A stretch of 53,156 bases of DNA from Microgenomates group bacterium Gr01-1014_7 (GTDB lineage: Bacteria > Patescibacteriota > Microgenomatia > Daviesbacterales > UBA10151), in NCBI GenBank assembly GCA_007376405.1, contig VMGD01000007.1:1-53156 (forward strand). Reading direction: 5' to 3'. The notes beneath the pieces were generated by a model that did no database searches, had not been told where the DNA came from, and saw only the letters and a list, made by a program, of their open reading frames with translations. How positions within the stretch are numbered: position 1 is the first letter of the stretch; the number at the start of each line of letters is the position of its first letter. Position numbers and translations under genes: made by a program. Shown piece after piece: positions 49,053 to 53,156 of this stretch.

Positions 49053-50530
49053 TCAGATCGAACAAGAGATTAAAGGTTTGAAGCTTAAAGCCGCAAGGCT
49101 AAATGTGGGTAAGGTAATTGAAGTGGGTGATGGCGTGGCAAAGATAGAAGGACTATCCGAAGTCCAGTACTCGGAACTTTTGGATTTTGGTCCTTCGACA
49201 AGCTCAGGACAAGTTCAAGGTTTGGCTCTAAATTTGGAACAATACAGTGTCGGAGCAGTTATTTTTGGAGATTTTATAAAGGTAAAAGAAGGCACAGAAG
49301 TTAGGACAACCGGGAAAGTCCTGGAAGTGCCGGTGGGTGAGGCACTAGTGGGCCGGGTGGTAGATGCTCTTGGTCAGCCTTTGGATGGCAAAGGCCCGAT
49401 TAAGACCGCTAAAAGATACCCTGTTGAGAAAATTGCGCCCGGTGTTATTACCAGGCAGTCAGTCAATACTCCTCTTCAAACAGGCATTAAGGCAATTGAT
49501 GCGCTGATCCCGATTGGCCGCGGGCAAAGGGAGCTTATTATTGGTGATAGAAACACCGGTAAAACAACAATTGCTGTGGATACTATTATTAATCAGCGCG
49601 ATGTCACATGTATCTACGTTGCCATCGGGCAAAAAACCTCCAAGATTGCTCAACTGGTGGCAAAGTTGGAAGAAGCGGATGCTATGGATCATACTATTAT
49701 AGTTACTGCCTCGGCTTCGGATTCGGCTACCATGCAATATCTGGCTCCCTACAGCGGTTGCGCCATGGGTGAGTTTTTTATGGACCTTGGGAAAGATGCT
49801 TTAATTATTTATGATGATTTAAGTAAACACGCCTGGGCTTATCGGCAGATGGCCCTTCTGCTTCGGCGTCCGTCAGGCCGTGAAGCTTATCCAGGTGATG
49901 TATTTTACCTTCATTCCCGGCTGCTGGAGCGGGCTGCCAGGATGAATAAAGAATACGGTAATGGGTCGTTAACTGCCCTGCCTATTATAGAGACTCAAGC
50001 CAATGATGTTTCGGCTTATATCCCGACCAATGTTATTTCCATCACCGATGGACAAATTTATTTGGAAACGGACCTCTTTTTTGCCGGGGTCAGGCCGGCC
50101 CTTAATGTGGGGATTTCCGTTTCCAGGGTTGGTGGAGCCGCCCAAACCAAGGCTATGAAACAAGTTTCAGGAAGATTAAAACTTGATTTGGCACAATTCA
50201 GGGAACTTCAGGCATTCGCTCAATTTGCATCGGATTTGGATCCTGAAACTCGCGCTCAAATTGAAAGAGGCCGGCGGATCACCGAAGTTTTAAAACAACC
50301 TCCCTACTCCCCTGTGGCACTTCCGGAACAGGTGGTGGCTCTTTGGGCAGTAACCAATGGCTACATGGATGAGGTTGAAGTGGATAAAGTTAAAGATTTT
50401 GAAACAAGATTTATTCAGCATTTAAAACTAAGAAACAAAAAGTTGCTTTCAGATATTGCTTCTAAAAAGGAATTGGATGAAAAGTTAACTAAAGGACTTG
50501 AAAAAGTAACTAAGGAGTTTGTAAAACTAT

Positions 50531-50544
<14 letters not shown>
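49036..50544 (+). CDS. atpA: F-type ATP synthase subunit alpha
   Basis: [75 protein letters not shown]. Confidence 0.97.
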
Positions 50545-52796
<2,252 letters not shown>

Positions 52797-53064
52797 TCAC
52801 TCTTCGATTAACTTCTGGAAGGTTTTTCCTCCTGCTCCGTCGGTCCAGTAATCTACCCAACTTCTCAGGTTAGTAAAATATCCACTCTTTGGATTCTCCC
52901 TTAGCAAGTTTAGAACGTGAGAACCCACAGTGTACTTTAATTGCTCTTGCTGCTCACTCCCTTCCAAAAACCACATACCTACTGATTCTATTGTAGAGAT
53001 GGTTTTCGGATTAGCTTCTCCCCTATCTTTTGAGTTATCGATACTCGCTAATGTATGTTTCCTG
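52797..53064 (-). pseudogene. 3' fragment of an ORF of unknown function, truncated upstream
   Basis: Reverse strand reads VRKHTLASIDNSKDRGEANPKTISTIESVGMWFLEGSEQQEQLKYTVGSHVLNLLRENPKSGYFTNLRSWVDYWTDGAGGKTFQKLIEE*. Preceded in frame by TAA at the putative element edge. Confidence 0.55.
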
Positions 53065-53156
53065 ACTTAGGACACCTCAATTAAGCTAGGTTCAAATCAG
53101 CCATTTTTGGGACACTAAGGTTAATAGTTGGTGCGTATATAATTAGGGGGTGAGAA
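53062..53156. mobile_element. Possible terminal end of an insertion sequence (incomplete at window edge)
   Basis: Two GGACAC-containing motifs (cttaggacacctcaattaag, ttgggacactaaggttaat) directly abut the truncated ORF. No transposase ORF is visible. Confidence 0.25.

Overview
This 53 kb window looks like a conserved chromosomal segment of a Patescibacteria/CPR bacterium, possibly Microgenomates-like. That placement is inferred from gene content and style. UGA is used as a stop, so the code is standard. From left to right it carries: a frameshifted Tat-lipoprotein remnant; gyrA with an in-frame LAGLIDADG intein beside the catalytic Tyr; a cell-wall precursor block (ddl, alr, a MurL-like epimerase fused to a MurD-like ligase, murC); gyrB; a DNA polymerase III delta'-like gene; a large type IV pilus locus (pilB, pilT, pilC, about 9 pilin-like genes, 2 PilX-like genes, a prepilin peptidase, pilM, pilN, pilO); trmD, a KH-domain gene, rpsP, rnc, an ACP-like gene without the usual serine, nusB, rpmF and recG; a block of large uncharacterised genes (32.7-40.6 kb); a four-helix-bundle gene; an archaeal-type tyrS; an ABC exporter; a mosaic scar of duplicated tyrS, ABC and neighbour fragments enclosing a putative toxin-antitoxin pair; a membrane protein; the F-type ATP synthase operon atpB-E-F-H-A-G-D without an adjacent atpC; and, at the right edge, a truncated ORF next to a possible mobile-element end. 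The most unusual signal is a set of short, structurally different repeats or palindromes lying in frame inside conserved genes: holB, pilD, pilX-like, trmD (2), recG (3), atpA, atpG and ORF 34199-35287 (2). One of these palindromes is itself split by a second, exactly 39-nt insert. No rRNA, tRNA or CRISPR array was recognised.
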